Shown here in pieces: positions 54,942 to 64,000 of a stretch of DNA of 64,000 nt. The notes beneath the pieces are model-generated. The model was not told the DNA's origin, did not search any database, and saw only the letters and a list, made by a program, of their open reading frames with translations. The number at the start of each line of letters is the position of its first letter. The first letter of the stretch is position 1. The stretch covers positions 4,919,501 to 4,983,500 of the forward strand of contig NZ_CP091716.1 in assembly GCF_022009635.1 (NCBI RefSeq). The letters run 5' to 3'. A program made the position numbers and the translations under genes. Source of the stretch: Variovorax paradoxus. GTDB taxonomy: Bacteria; Pseudomonadota; Gammaproteobacteria; Burkholderiales; Burkholderiaceae_C.

Positions 54942-56888
54942 CCCGAGTTCGACACCAACCGCGCTAAGTGCTTGATTTGTATGGGCCAAGACTCTCGGCT
55001 GCCACTACAGCAGGCTCAATTGGGTGTCTTGCTGGGGTTTTTTGATCTTCAGTGCGGCCAGCACATCGGTCTGGCGTTGGACGATGGAAGAGACGCCCGC
55101 AATGGGCGCGGCATTGTTGATGCTCACACGGTGGCGCTGAATTCGCCGCAAGTCCGCCAGGGCAGCCTCCGGTGACAAATCGCTGCCACTCATCTTCAGG
55201 CGCTGGCGCATCACGCGGTACAGGATCAGGGCCAGCATGCAAATGCTCGCATGCGCCTTGATGCGCTCGGGCAGGCGGTGGAACACCGGCGCAATCTCGA
55301 TCTCCGACTTCAGCACCCGAAATCCCCGTTCGATGTCTGCCAGTGCCTTGTAGCGCTGCACCACCTCTTTGGGTGTCAAGTCCGCCACGTTGGTCACCAG
55401 CAGCAGCTTGCCATCCATCGCCTGGGCGCGGGCCAGAGCTGCCTGGTCGATGTCATACGTGAACAGATCGGCATGCAAATCGACCTTGATGATGCGCTTG
55501 AGGTGCGCCTCGCTCACCTCATGGAAGAAGCGTGCCGTCACACCCGCATCAGACAGCTTTCTACCCCGGTGTGCCTTGCCTGCATCTTGCGAATCGAGCT
55601 TGCCCACCAGCTGGTCGGCGCGCTGGCGCAATTGGTCAATGCGCGCCTGACGACTGGCAGTCTGCTCGGCCGCCTGCTGCGGGTTATGGGCCGCCACCAG
55701 ACGAAGACCCTGCCATTGCGCCTCATCGATAGTCTCTTCTGTCGTTTCTTGCTCTGATGCGCGGGCTCGGGCTCGGGCGTTGATCGGCTCCAGTATGTCT
55801 GCGAACTCGCCATAGCGCCGCCCCGGCACTGCCAGGATGAACTCCAGCGCTTGATCGGTTGATCCGCTGGCCCCACCCGACAAGCGCAACTCGGACAAGG
55901 CCTCTATGTTGTCCAGCGAAAGCAGCCCACGGTCAGCCACCACCACCAGGCGGCGGATGTGCGGGTAACGCGCCATCACCTTCTTCAAGGTCGGCTCCAA
56001 CGTCGGTGCCTCGGCTGTGTTGCCCGCAAACACCTCGTGATAGATAGGCATGCCGTCGGCTGTTTGCACCACGCCGAGCATGAATTGGCGCACCACCATG
56101 CCTTCCTTGGACATCCCATAGCGGCGCACGTCACCCTCTTGCTGGCTCAGTCCTTGGGCGCGGATGGTGGTCAGGTCGTAGAACACCACCGACAGATCCT
56201 CATCAATCAGCGGGCGCAAAAGGCCCGCCACGCATTCATCCACCGCGTCCTGGTGGTCCATGAGCGCATCCATGCTGCGCAGCAGTTGCTGGTGGGTGAG
56301 TGCCTCTGCATCGATACCCGGCATGCTGACGGTTTGCAGCCAGCGCAGCACCCGAGCTTGGAGTCGGGGTCGCACAGCCGGTTAAAGACCATCACCCGCA
56401 GGGCATGCTCGATGGGGTTGGTAAAGCGTGCGCGGCGAAAGACAGCAGCCAAGCCATCGAAACCCAACTCGTGCCAGAGTTGATCCAGCGCCCAGACATC
56501 GCCCAGGGCCAGTGCGGATTCAAAACGCACCTGGGGAACGGATGTCTCACTCAGTGAGCGACCCTTGGCGCGAAGCAGACCGCCCAGCAGTGAGTCGACT
56601 TGTCCATCTGTTTCGTCCACCCGCCCGATGGTGGCCAGCGTGCGCTGGCGGGGTTTGCCGTGTTCGTCTCGGAAGGACTCCACCAACTGGGCGTAGGTGT
56701 GGCCGCCTGAGCGGGTGAGCTTGATGAACATAGAAGAAGTGTAGCAAAAAAATACGGGCAATTGCCAACACATCAGCAATAAAACATTGCCACTACATAA
56801 AAATCAAAACGCCTCAGCTAAGTGCTTGATTCATATGGCACCGGTCCGCGAAAACATCGGAAAACGGCGGTTTGGTGTCGAACTCGGG
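54942..56888 (-). mobile_element. IS1634-family insertion sequence inside rhs
   Basis: 1,947 bp. Both ends carry the inverted repeat CCCGAGTTCGACACCAA (17 bp perfect, then CCGC after a one-base gap). It is flanked by identical 6-bp target copies TGGCCG (54936-54941 and 56889-56894). One transposase gene on the minus strand, the same direction as rhs. A second repeat GCTAAGTGCTTGATT occurs in direct orientation near both ends (54963-54977, 56817-56831). The perfect target copies point to a single simple transposition with no later rearrangement. Confidence 0.93.
55005..56731 (-). pseudogene. IS1634-family transposase, frameshifted
   Basis: Starts at ATG 56731 (MFIKLTRSGGHTYAQLVESF) and ends at 55005 (KKPQQDTQLSLL). 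DDE-type motifs: SVVFYDLTTIRAQGLSQQEG, VVVADRGLLSLDN and the C-terminal DIERGFRVLKSEIEIAPVFH. The frame changes after LCDPDSKLG: the continuation VLRWLQTVSMPG is one base out of step. A single missing G in the run at 56351-56353 (CCC on the plus strand) explains it; restoring it gives 575 aa, the normal single-frame length. No slippery A-run is present, so a mutation is likelier than programmed frameshifting. The element is probably immobile unless helped in trans. Confidence 0.85.
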
Positions 56889-59431
56889 TGGCCGGGGTGG
56901 TTGCCGTCGCCTTGCGTCGCGGTCTCCACGACGGGGGTGTAGCGGTAGCGGGTGGCATTGCCGGCCGCGTCGACGGCTTTGACGAGGCGCCCGCGGCCAT
57001 CGTATGCCCACAGGCTGGTCTTGCCGGAGCAGTCGGTGTAGCTGGCGAGCTGGCCGGCTGGCATGTACTCGAGCGTCTTCGAGCCGCCTTTCGCATCGGT
57101 GATGCGCACCGGCCGGCCGGCCTCGTCGTAGGCGTAGCCGGTCTTGTGGCCGAGCGGGTCGGTCTCTTCGACCAGATTGCCCTGGGCGTCGTGCTCGCGC
57201 TTCCAGACGCCGCCTTCGGCATCGAGGATGCCCGTGACGCGGTGGCGCGCGTCGTACTCGTAGTGGATGCTGCTGCCATCCGCGCGGATGTGCGTCTTCA
57301 GGTTGCCCTTGGCGTCGTAGACGTAGTCGTCGGTGGTTCCATCGGTGTGGATGTGGCGCGTGATGTTCTTGGCGTCGTCGCGCAGGAACCATTCCTCGAG
57401 CTTGTCCGGATGGATGATCCGGTAGGTGTAGCCCAGCACGTCGTAGTAATACCAGGTCTCGCCGCCGGCGGCGTCCGTCAGGTAGGTGAGGCGGATGTTG
57501 CGGTCCCACTCTAGCGTGAGCGCGAAGCTACCGTCGTCGGACCATTCGCGCACGGCCTTGGCGTCGACGCCGGTGCCGTCGTACTGCAGGTTCATGCCGC
57601 GGCCAGTGCGGTCGGCGTAGCGGGTCACGAGGTGATGGCTGTAGCTGTACTGCCAGGCGGCGCCGTTCTCGTCCTGCGCGGTGACGAGGTCGCCTTCGCC
57701 GTCGTGCGTGTAGGCCGCCAGCTGACGAACCACCTGCCCGCCCTTCAGCTCCCACAGCGACTTGATCAGGCCGGTGCTGGCATCCGGCTGCGTGCCGACG
57801 TGGGCGATGACGACCTCGCCCTGCTTGCTGACGATGTCGCTGAGCACCTGCTCGCCGGTCGCGGCAATCACGTGGTCGTAGCGCAGGCCGATGGCGGCGC
57901 CGCCCACCGTGTGCTGCGCCACCAGCCGGAAGTGCTGCTTGCCCTGCGACGCGGCCTTGGCGGGCACGGTGTCCACCAGTTCATAGGTCTCGCGCCAGTC
58001 GGCAGACTCGCCGGCCGGCACGGGCTTGCCGAAGTCCGCCACCAGCAGGCGTTCGCTCAGGCGCGTGAGCGTCATCTCCTCGATCGGGTCGTGATGGCTC
58101 TGGCCCACGGCCAGCAACGGGAAGGCGTGGCCGCGGCCGTCGATACCGTGATAGATCAGGCTCATGCGGCCTTGGCGACGACCCTTGAGGGCCTTGGCAA
58201 TGTCCACGCGCGTGCTGTACGGCGTGACCCAGCGCGCGCCGAGGCTGCCCTGGTCGAAGGCGCCGAGATTGCTGCGGTAGGTACGCGTCCAGTCGATGGG
58301 CAGCGGCGCCGCCAGCGAGAAGTCGGTGTGGCTGAAGCTCTCGCAGCCGGTGGCCAGGCTGATGGCGCCGCCGGCGGCGCCCGTCGCGCAGCTCTTGCAA
58401 CCCGGATCGCCGCTGGCGGGGGCCTGGGCGGTCGTTGCGCCCTGCTCGCCGCCGGGCTTCTTGTCCTGCACCTTCGCCCCGTTGGTTGCCGAAAGGGTCG
58501 CGCCATGCTTTCCCTTTCGCTTGAGCAGCGCATCCTTGAGGATCTTGATCATCCACTTGATGCCGTACTGCAGGCTCTCGTCGCCCAGCCGCATGATCTG
58601 CTGGCGCGCCAGGCCCTTGATGTCGGTCAGGCTGGAGACGGCGTCCCGAATCAGCACCTTGGCGCTGTCGGGCAATGCGTAGTGGCTCGCGGTTGCGGCG
58701 ACGTAGTTGGCGGACTTCTTCGCGGCCTCGGCGGCGGCCGCCATCATGCGGCTCCAGGTGCTCTGGGTATTCGGGTCGTAGGTGTTTTTCTCGGCCACGG
58801 CGCCGGTCGTGAACACGGGCTTCTCGCCCAGCGCCACCTGCAGCGCACCAATCAGCGCATCGGCAATGCCATCGACCTTTTCCGCGCACGACTTCAGGAA
58901 GCCGTCGAGGTAGCCGAGCGCCTCGTCCACGAACTTGTCGAGCGTGCCGGCGATGGTGTCGTTCAGGTGGGTGATGACCACGGCCATGAACGCCTCGCCG
59001 AGGTTGGGCACGACGCTCTTGGCTGATTTGGCGATCTCCTGCTTGAGCAGATGCAGCATCGGCCGCAGGCTCATGCGCGCCGCGCCGGTGGCGGGCGGGA
59101 ATGGAATGACGCCCAGCAGGTTGATCGCCAGGCTCACCCACTGCAGCACGTCGGAGTAGGCCTTCTTCGTGACCATCTCGACGATGTCCCACACCGCGTC
59201 GATGAGCGCCATGATGTTGCCGATGATCGGCAGGCTGCCCGCGAAGGTTGTCAGCACGTTGAGCGTGACGTAGTCGTTGGTGAGCTTGCGCAGCCACCTG
59301 TCGATCTTGGCGGCGCCTGCGCCGATGTCTTCCACACCGATGGTGTTGAGCGGCGCCACCGCGACCTGGCGCTCGCGCTCCTTGGCTTGCGCGCCTTGCG
59401 CGTCATTGTTCTGTGGGGGCTGGTCAGCCAT
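56831..59431 (-). pseudogene. rhs: Rhs effector, N-terminal half (5' of IS insertion)
   Basis: 866 codons from ATG 59431 (GGGAGA ribosome site) into the IS; native sequence ends at GDGNHPG and 20 residues of IS origin follow. An acidic-to-basic N-terminus precedes two hydrophobic segments (about 58-88 VLTTFAGSLPIIGNIMALID and 95-116 VLQWVSLAINLLGVIPF), as in T6SS Rhs effectors that need a membrane-region chaperone. A Lys/Gly-rich linker leads to the DUF6531-like start ISLATGCESFSHTDFSLAAP and the first YD repeats. No PAAR motif is seen. vgrG lies 51 bases upstream, the usual T6SS layout. Confidence 0.88.
56889..56894. repeat. IS target-site duplication, right copy
   Basis: TGGCCG directly after the right inverted repeat of the IS; identical to the copy at 54936-54941. 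Confidence 0.92.
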
Positions 59432-59482
59432 GCGCGAATCTCTCCCTTGATTTCTTGTGCTTGTCGAGCGGCGCTGGCGGTA

Positions 59483-62449
59483 TCAGCCAGCAAAGCCCGG
59501 CGTCTGGCCCGGCAGCAGCGCTGGCAGCCTGGGCACCATGGCGCCCACGGTCTGCGCGGCCATGCCGGTGGCGGTCTGGCCGACCTGCCCGAGCAGCGTC
59601 TTGGCACCGCCCTGCTGGATGGCTTGCACGGCGCCGACGGCTTGCTGCGCCGTGCCCGCGGCCTGCCCGACCTGGTTCACGAGGCCGCCTGCCTTGCCCA
59701 GCGCACCGCCGGCCTGGCCAAGCAGGCCAAGGCCGCTGCTCGCAGCACCACCCAGGCTGCCGAGCGAGCCGACTGCATCGGCACCAGCGCTCGCGAGCCC
59801 CGCCATCGAACCGCCGCCAGGGCCGCCCAGGAAACTGCTCCCGCCGCCCTGCGAGTCAAGCGCCTTGTCGCCCGCCGGCCGCGCGGGCCAACGGTTGGCC
59901 TCGCCGAAATAGCTGCCCTTGTCCCACGGGTCGCTCGGGTCGCCGCCGAACGCGACCTTGGCTTGCCCGAGCGGCAGGCCGGACAGCGAGGCAAAGCCGT
60001 TGGCATCGAGCTTGCCGGTGTGCGTTGCGCCTTCGGAGTCCACCACGGTGTAGTCGCCCTGCTTCACGCCCTGGCGCTTGGCACCGTCCGCCTTGACGTA
60101 CTGGTGGTACAGGTCGAGCTGCCCGCGCGGCAGCTGCGGCGGCTGCGGCAATCGCGGTTGCCCGTCGCTCTTCGGACCCACCATCGAATGCGACGACGCA
60201 TGCGCGCGCCACAAGCCGCCGGTCCCGCTCTCGATACCGCCCGCGTTCCAGCGCGTGTAGCTGCTGCCGCCGTTGATCAGCACTTCTTCCTTGGCGGTGA
60301 TAGTGATGCGGTTGGCCTCAAGCTTGATGTTCAGCTTGGCCAGAGCGTTGATGCTGTCCTTGAGCGCGGTGATGTCGATGTCGGCGGCAGCCGCCGCCAT
60401 GCGGATGCCGTTGTTGAACGCGACCATGCGCACCGCGTCCTTGGCGCTCACCAGGAAGCTCTTGCCCGTGGCAAAACTCGCGTGCGCGCCGCTGCTCACG
60501 GCCGTGTGCTCCACGCTCACGATGTGGGTGGACGCCTGCGCCGTGCTCTGGATGCCGGCCGGGCTGGCCAGCGTGAGATGCGGCTCCTGGAACTCGGGGA
60601 ACTCGCCCTGCTCCCTGTTGCCGCCCTGGCCCTTGATGGCGTCGATCTGCTCCTTCAGGCCACGCGCCACGTCGTCCTGGTCGCCGGCCTGGTGCGCATT
60701 GGCGTTGCGCGCGGATTCGCCCAGGCTCTCGTGCAGGTCGCGCCCCTGGGTGAGCCGCGCCACGGTCTCACCCATGTCTGTGGTGTGGGCCTGCGCGTTG
60801 GCGCGCGCTTCGGTGGTGACGAGCAGGCCCTTGGCCGCGCGCACCGCGCCATGTCCGTCGGTGCGCAGCTCGAAGCCCTGGCCCCGCGCATCCTTGCGCC
60901 CCGCGGTGTCTTCGATACGCCCGATGTGCCCCACGCTCAGTTGGCTGGACTGGTGGTCGCTGCGCAGCTGCGCCTGGATCTTGCCCTGCGTGTCGTCCAG
61001 CACCAGGTGATTGCCGCGCCCGCCGCCCAGCTCGCGGCTGCGGATGCCTGACAGGTGCTTCTGCCCCGGCAGCTCCCAGGCCGGCATGGTGTCGGCGTTG
61101 TGCACGCAGCCCGTGACGATGGGGTAGTCAGGGTCGCCGTTCAGGAAGTCGACGATCACCTCCATGCCGATGCGCGGCACCGAGGTCATGCCGAAGGTGG
61201 CACCAGCCCACGCGGTCGACACGCGCACCCAGCAGCTGGAGTTCTCGTTTTCCTTGCCGATGCGGTCCCAGTGGAACTGCACCTTGATGCGCCCGTATTG
61301 GTCGGTCCAGATCTGCTCGCCCGCCGGGCCGACCACCATCGCGGTCTGCGGGCCACGCGTGCGCGGCTTGGGCGTGGTGCGCGCGGGGCGCCAGGGGTAG
61401 CTGGTGGGTTGCGCATCGAACGCGAAGCGTTGCACCGAACCCTCGGTGCCTTCCGCGCCTTCGCTGGCCTGCAGGTTCTCTTGCAGGTGGTAGCTCACGC
61501 TCACCAGCAGGTATTGCCGGTTCTGGTCTGCCTTCGGATGGCCGGTGAGCCGCAACGTGTGGCCGGTGGCCAGCTCGCGCAGGTTGGCGCGGCCGGTCAC
61601 GCGGTTGCGCTGGCTCAGTTGCTCTTCATTGCGGATGCGCGCGTAGGTCTCGCCGTCGCCGTGCTGCACGAAGCCGCCGGGCCACTCGTAGTTTTCGTAG
61701 CTGTCGTGGTCGTGGCCGGGCGGCATCTGCCGCAGGTGCGACAACTCGGCCTTGGGCTTTTCGAAGTCGTAGTCGTCGTTGTAGTGATGGCCGGGGCGCA
61801 CCTCTTCCGCGATCTCCCAGGCGTAGATGCGCTCGCGCTGGCCCATGCCGGACTTTTCCAGCGGGTGGTAGCGCACTTCTTCACCGCCCGGCAGCGGGCT
61901 GTGCGAGCCGGCCATGTCGTCGGCGAACACCAGCACATGCTGCGATTGCTCGTGGCGAAAGTAGTAGTAGATGCCTTCGAGCTCGCACAGCCGGGAGACG
62001 AAGTCGAAGTCGCTCTCGTGGTACTGAACGCAATAGTCCCAGCGCCGGTAGTCGGCGCGCGAGAGCTTCTGCTCGACGGGATAGCCGTAGGGGCCCAGCA
62101 CCTCGGTGAGGATGTCCGGCACGCTCTTCGCCTGGAAGATGCGGAAGTCGCTGCGCAAGGTGGCCAGCCACAGCCAGGGGCGCATGCGCAGCCGGTAGAA
62201 CGAATGGCGGGCATCTTCCTGCTGCAGACCGAAGCGGGTGGCGATGCCGCCCAGATAGCGCACGCCGCCTTCGGTTTCCACCGACACGGTCGCTGCCTTG
62301 CCCAGGAGTGCCTTGGCATCGATGCCGTTGCTGCTTCCCAGCAGGTCGATGTCGAACGCGTAGAGCTGGCTCAACGCCTCGCGGCCCACCAGTTGGTGGA
62401 ACTGCAACGCATCGCCGGCCGGCGTCTGGATGCTGACGCGGCGGCTCAT
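59483..62449 (-). CDS. vgrG: Type VI secretion tip protein VgrG with C-terminal extension
   Basis: 988 aa. Phage gp27/gp5-like start (MSRRVSIQTPAGDALQFHQL...), the CELEGIYYYFRHEQ region, OB-fold segment YGRIKVQFHWDRIG with RVSTAWAGATFGM and PRIGMEVIVDFLNGDPDYPI, then DUF2345 (LTLASPAGIQSTAQASTHIV...). After about residue 790 comes a transthyretin-like domain (YHQYVKADGAKRQGVKQGDY; GLPLGQAKVAFGGDP) that in other VgrGs docks effectors, and then an unusual tail of about 120 residues rich in Gly, Ala, Ser and Gln. Forms the spike that carries the Rhs effector; the T6SS machinery itself is outside the window. Confidence 0.95.
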   Translation of the reverse strand: MSRRVSIQTPAGDALQFHQLVGREALSQLYAFDIDLLGSSNGIDAKALLGKAATVSVETEGGVRYLGGIATRFGLQQEDARHSFYRLRMRPWLWLATLRSDFRIFQAKSVPDILTEVLGPYGYPVEQKLSRADYRRWDYCVQYHESDFDFVSRLCELEGIYYYFRHEQSQHVLVFADDMAGSHSPLPGGEEVRYHPLEKSGMGQRERIYAWEIAEEVRPGHHYNDDYDFEKPKAELSHLRQMPPGHDHDSYENYEWPGGFVQHGDGETYARIRNEEQLSQRNRVTGRANLRELATGHTLRLTGHPKADQNRQYLLVSVSYHLQENLQASEGAEGTEGSVQRFAFDAQPTSYPWRPARTTPKPRTRGPQTAMVVGPAGEQIWTDQYGRIKVQFHWDRIGKENENSSCWVRVSTAWAGATFGMTSVPRIGMEVIVDFLNGDPDYPIVTGCVHNADTMPAWELPGQKHLSGIRSRELGGGRGNHLVLDDTQGKIQAQLRSDHQSSQLSVGHIGRIEDTAGRKDARGQGFELRTDGHGAVRAAKGLLVTTEARANAQAHTTDMGETVARLTQGRDLHESLGESARNANAHQAGDQDDVARGLKEQIDAIKGQGGNREQGEFPEFQEPHLTLASPAGIQSTAQASTHIVSVEHTAVSSGAHASFATGKSFLVSAKDAVRMVAFNNGIRMAAAAADIDITALKDSINALAKLNIKLEANRITITAKEEVLINGGSSYTRWNAGGIESGTGGLWRAHASSHSMVGPKSDGQPRLPQPPQLPRGQLDLYHQYVKADGAKRQGVKQGDYTVVDSEGATHTGKLDANGFASLSGLPLGQAKVAFGGDPSDPWDKGSYFGEANRWPARPAGDKALDSQGGGSSFLGGPGGGSMAGLASAGADAVGSLGSLGGAASSGLGLLGQAGGALGKAGGLVNQVGQAAGTAQQAVGAVQAIQQGGAKTLLGQVGQTATGMAAQTVGAMVPRLPALLPGQTPGFAG

Positions 62450-62727
62450 TGCGACGCCGCACCGTCGTCATAAGCCAAATCGCCTATTGGCAATTGACTT
62501 AATAAGAATATTGTTAGCAAATTGAGCATTTGGCTCACCTCCCCTTGCACGTTTTCACCGCAATTTTAAATGTTGATTTATCGTAAGAGGCAATTCGAAA
62601 AATCAGCGATTCATGAAGTCAGAACAAAGTTCTCCCTGCAAGGCAATTGAAAGAAGAATGGAATCATTGGATTTCATGAACGTGTCAATTCGGCCGCGCC
62701 AATAACAAAAGAGAGGACAACCGGTAA

Positions 62728-64000
62728 ATGGTCACACTGACTGCGATCCTTCAGGGCCAGCCTGAAATCGCACTGTTCCTTGTGCTCGCCATCGGCTACG
62801 CGGTCGGTCAGATCCGCTTCGGGCCGATCCAGCTCGGCGGCATCTGCGGCACGCTGATTGCCGCGCTGGTGGTGGGCCAGCTCGGCATCAAGCTGGACGA
62901 CAGCGTGAAAAACGTGTTTTTCATGCTCTTCATCTTTGCACTCGGCTATGCGGGCGGTCCGCAGTTTTTCGCCAACCTCGACGCCAAAGGATTGCGGCTC
63001 GGCCTGCTGTGCCTCGTCGAGGTGGTGGCGGTGCTGGCACTGGTGCTGACGGCCACCCTTTTTCTCTCGCTCGACCAAGGGACGGCCGCGGGGCTGATGG
63101 CGGGCGCGGCCACCGAATCGGCGGTGGTGGGCACAGCGACCGACGCGATCTCGAAACTGGCGCTGCCGCTGCCGGACATCCAGCAATTGCAGGCCAACGT
63201 GGTCACTGCCTACTCCATCACCTACGTCTTCGGGCTGATTGCGATCGTGGTCGCCACCAGTCAGATTTTTCCGCTGGTGCTGCGCGTCGATCTGCGCGCC
63301 GAGGCCGACAAGCTCTGGAAGACGATGGGCGGTGGCGGCGACGATGCCGAGTCGGCCAGCGCCGTGCCCGAAATGGTCGGCCGCGTGTTCCTGGTCACGG
63401 TGGGCCGGGGGCGCACCGTCGGCGAGCTGACCCGCATGTTCGGCGGCCACGCCAGCATCGAGCGCGTGATGCGGCGCGGCCAGAGCCTGGCCGTGGAGCC
63501 TACGCTGCGGCTGCAGGCCTTCGACCAGGTGCTGGCCATCGGGCGGCGCAGCGTGCTGGTGAACGTGGCCGAGTTGCTGGGCCGCGAGTTCGCCAACACC
63601 ACGGCATTCGACGCAGTGGTCGAGACCACCGAGGTCGTGGTCAACCGGCGCGAATGGTTCGGGCGCGAGCTGCACGAACTGGGCGCGCCGCTGCCGCGCG
63701 GCGTGCAGATCGTCGGCCTGTCGCGCGACGGCAACGCGATGCCGCTGCTGCACGACGTGGAGCTGCAGCGCGGCGACGTGCTCAAGCTCTACGGGCCGGT
63801 GCTCGACGTGTCGCGGGCGCTGCCGCTGCTGGGCGACCGCGTGGTGGAGTCGACCCACAGCAACATCAGCTACGCGGCCATGGGCATCCTGCTGGGCGTG
63901 TTCATCGGCGGCTTCAGCGTGAAGCTCGGCGGCATTCCTTTCTCGCTCGGCACGGGCGGCGGTGCGCTGCTCACCGGCCTGGCCTTCGGCTGGTACCAGT
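62728..64000 (+). CDS. Aspartate:alanine antiporter-like (AAEx family), 3' end outside window
   Basis: 424 codons visible from ATG 62728 (GAGAGGAC ribosome site) and still open at the end. N-terminal membrane half: FLVLAIGYAVGQIRFGPIQL, FFMLFIFALGYAGGPQFFAN, GLMAGAATESAVVGTATDAI. Two RCK_C/TrkA-C-type domains follow (around 205-275, MVGRVFLVTVGRGRTVGELT; around 290-370, EWFGRELHELGAPLPRGVQI), then a second membrane half begins (NISYAAMGILLGVFIGGFSV). This is the AspT/YidE/YbjL architecture. AspT exchanges aspartate for alanine; other members may carry different acids. The 278-base gap to vgrG holds only the divergent promoters. Confidence 0.88.
   Translation, partial: MVTLTAILQGQPEIALFLVLAIGYAVGQIRFGPIQLGGICGTLIAALVVGQLGIKLDDSVKNVFFMLFIFALGYAGGPQFFANLDAKGLRLGLLCLVEVVAVLALVLTATLFLSLDQGTAAGLMAGAATESAVVGTATDAISKLALPLPDIQQLQANVVTAYSITYVFGLIAIVVATSQIFPLVLRVDLRAEADKLWKTMGGGGDDAESASAVPEMVGRVFLVTVGRGRTVGELTRMFGGHASIERVMRRGQSLAVEPTLRLQAFDQVLAIGRRSVLVNVAELLGREFANTTAFDAVVETTEVVVNRREWFGRELHELGAPLPRGVQIVGLSRDGNAMPLLHDVELQRGDVLKLYGPVLDVSRALPLLGDRVVESTHSNISYAAMGILLGVFIGGFSVKLGGIPFSLGTGGGALLTGLAFGWYQ

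Larger units (their letters stand above)
52625..54958 (-). pseudogene. rhs: Rhs effector, C-terminal half with toxin domain (3' of IS insertion)
   Basis: Open frame of 777 codons; the native sequence begins at QLEEIVLPDDTREHFAHDAE, just left of the IS end at 54942. Many YD repeats (GRLLCHTDALGRRTRYSYTR, YDPVGRLLE...) build the Rhs cage. The core ends at GRFISKDPIGLKGG...FIDPLGL. The last 131 residues are the toxin: GGHAYSRHGAHTTM, STRFIRNTDQLDAI, SATFDMGRTIGEGY, GDVYTAYPQL; this His...His...TAYP layout resembles the CdiA RNase A-like/BECR RNases. The toxin part is visibly less GC-rich than the core. A TTG at 54958 could give a start from inside the IS, but there is no ribosome site. Confidence 0.85.

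Noticed and set aside
53865..54989. 374-aa frame opposite in phase to the rhs C-terminal half
   Set aside because: Arg/Pro-rich shadow of the rhs reading frame caused by high GC content.
55005..56731. Programmed -1 frameshift in the transposase
   Set aside because: No slippery A-rich heptamer or following stem is seen at the junction; IS1634-type transposases are normally single-frame, and one restored G gives an exact 576-codon frame.
54963..56831. 15-bp direct repeat GCTAAGTGCTTGATT near both IS ends taken as a target duplication
   Set aside because: It lies inside the inverted terminal repeats; the true ends are CCCGAGTTCGACACCAA with 6-bp TGGCCG target copies, and only those borders restore the rhs frame.
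62674..63858. 394-aa minus-strand frame
   Set aside because: Shadow of the aspartate:alanine antiporter-like gene; low-complexity His/Gln/Arg composition.

Overview
The window is GC-rich, densely coded bacterial DNA. Gene content and order (tandem glycine riboswitch before gcvTHP, QuiC fusion protein with pca genes, Bug/TctC proteins, a type VI secretion VgrG-Rhs locus, DUF1501/DUF1800 pair) suggest a beta-proteobacterium of the Comamonadaceae, most likely Variovorax or a close relative. The assignment rests on protein resemblance only; there is no rRNA or tRNA gene in the window.

Layout. 1-2.4 kb: end of an MFS transporter and three small uncharacterised genes. 2.4-7.2 kb: glycine riboswitch and glycine cleavage operon gcvT-gcvH-gcvP, followed by a Crp/Fnr regulator. 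7.9-17.3 kb: single enzymes and regulators (secreted hydrolase, DUF3014, DUF2855 with a divergent TetR gene, nitronate monooxygenase-like plus esterase, lipoprotein, MurA-like paralogue, GFA protein). 18.0-19.9 kb: a tightly coupled methyltransferase-DTW-GGACT operon. 20.3-20.5 kb: a leader with the architecture of a C4 antisense RNA, in front of a 112-aa gene. 20.6-28.2 kb: acetyltransferase, YkvA, rifampin ADP-ribosyltransferase (arr), a tannase-family lipoprotein, a DUF1800-DUF1501 operon, and a DsbA-family protein.

28.3-38.2 kb is a quinate/shikimate-protocatechuate catabolic cluster: MHS transporter, quiC, pcaD, an MFS transporter, pcaC, pcaB, two AroE-like dehydrogenases, and a divergent IclR regulator. 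Palindromes with a shared TCGATNATCGAT core lie before quiC and in the aroE/iclR gap, so one IclR protein probably controls both units. pcaGH and a 3-dehydroquinate dehydratase are not in the window. 38.9-43.1 kb holds a TctDE-like two-component system between two Bug-type binding proteins. 43.5-47.6 kb is a sugar ABC importer (binding protein, permease, ATPase) with its ROK regulator, of the frcBCA type, and a 9+9 bp palindrome in the promoter region.

47.7-62.4 kb is an accessory type VI secretion island, read leftwards: vgrG, then a large rhs effector gene cut in two by a 1,947-bp IS1634-family element with perfect 6-bp target duplications, then its immunity gene, then a chain of displaced toxin/immunity cassettes in AT-richer DNA (unknown toxin B plus immunity; a toxin remnant plus a frameshifted leucine-rich-variant immunity gene; a frameshifted nucleic-acid deaminase plus SUKH-3 immunity; a DUF7710 gene). 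Short degraded pieces of the Rhs core sit before two of the cassettes. Removing the IS and one target copy joins the two rhs halves in frame into a 1,617-aa protein. The window ends inside an aspartate:alanine antiporter-like gene.
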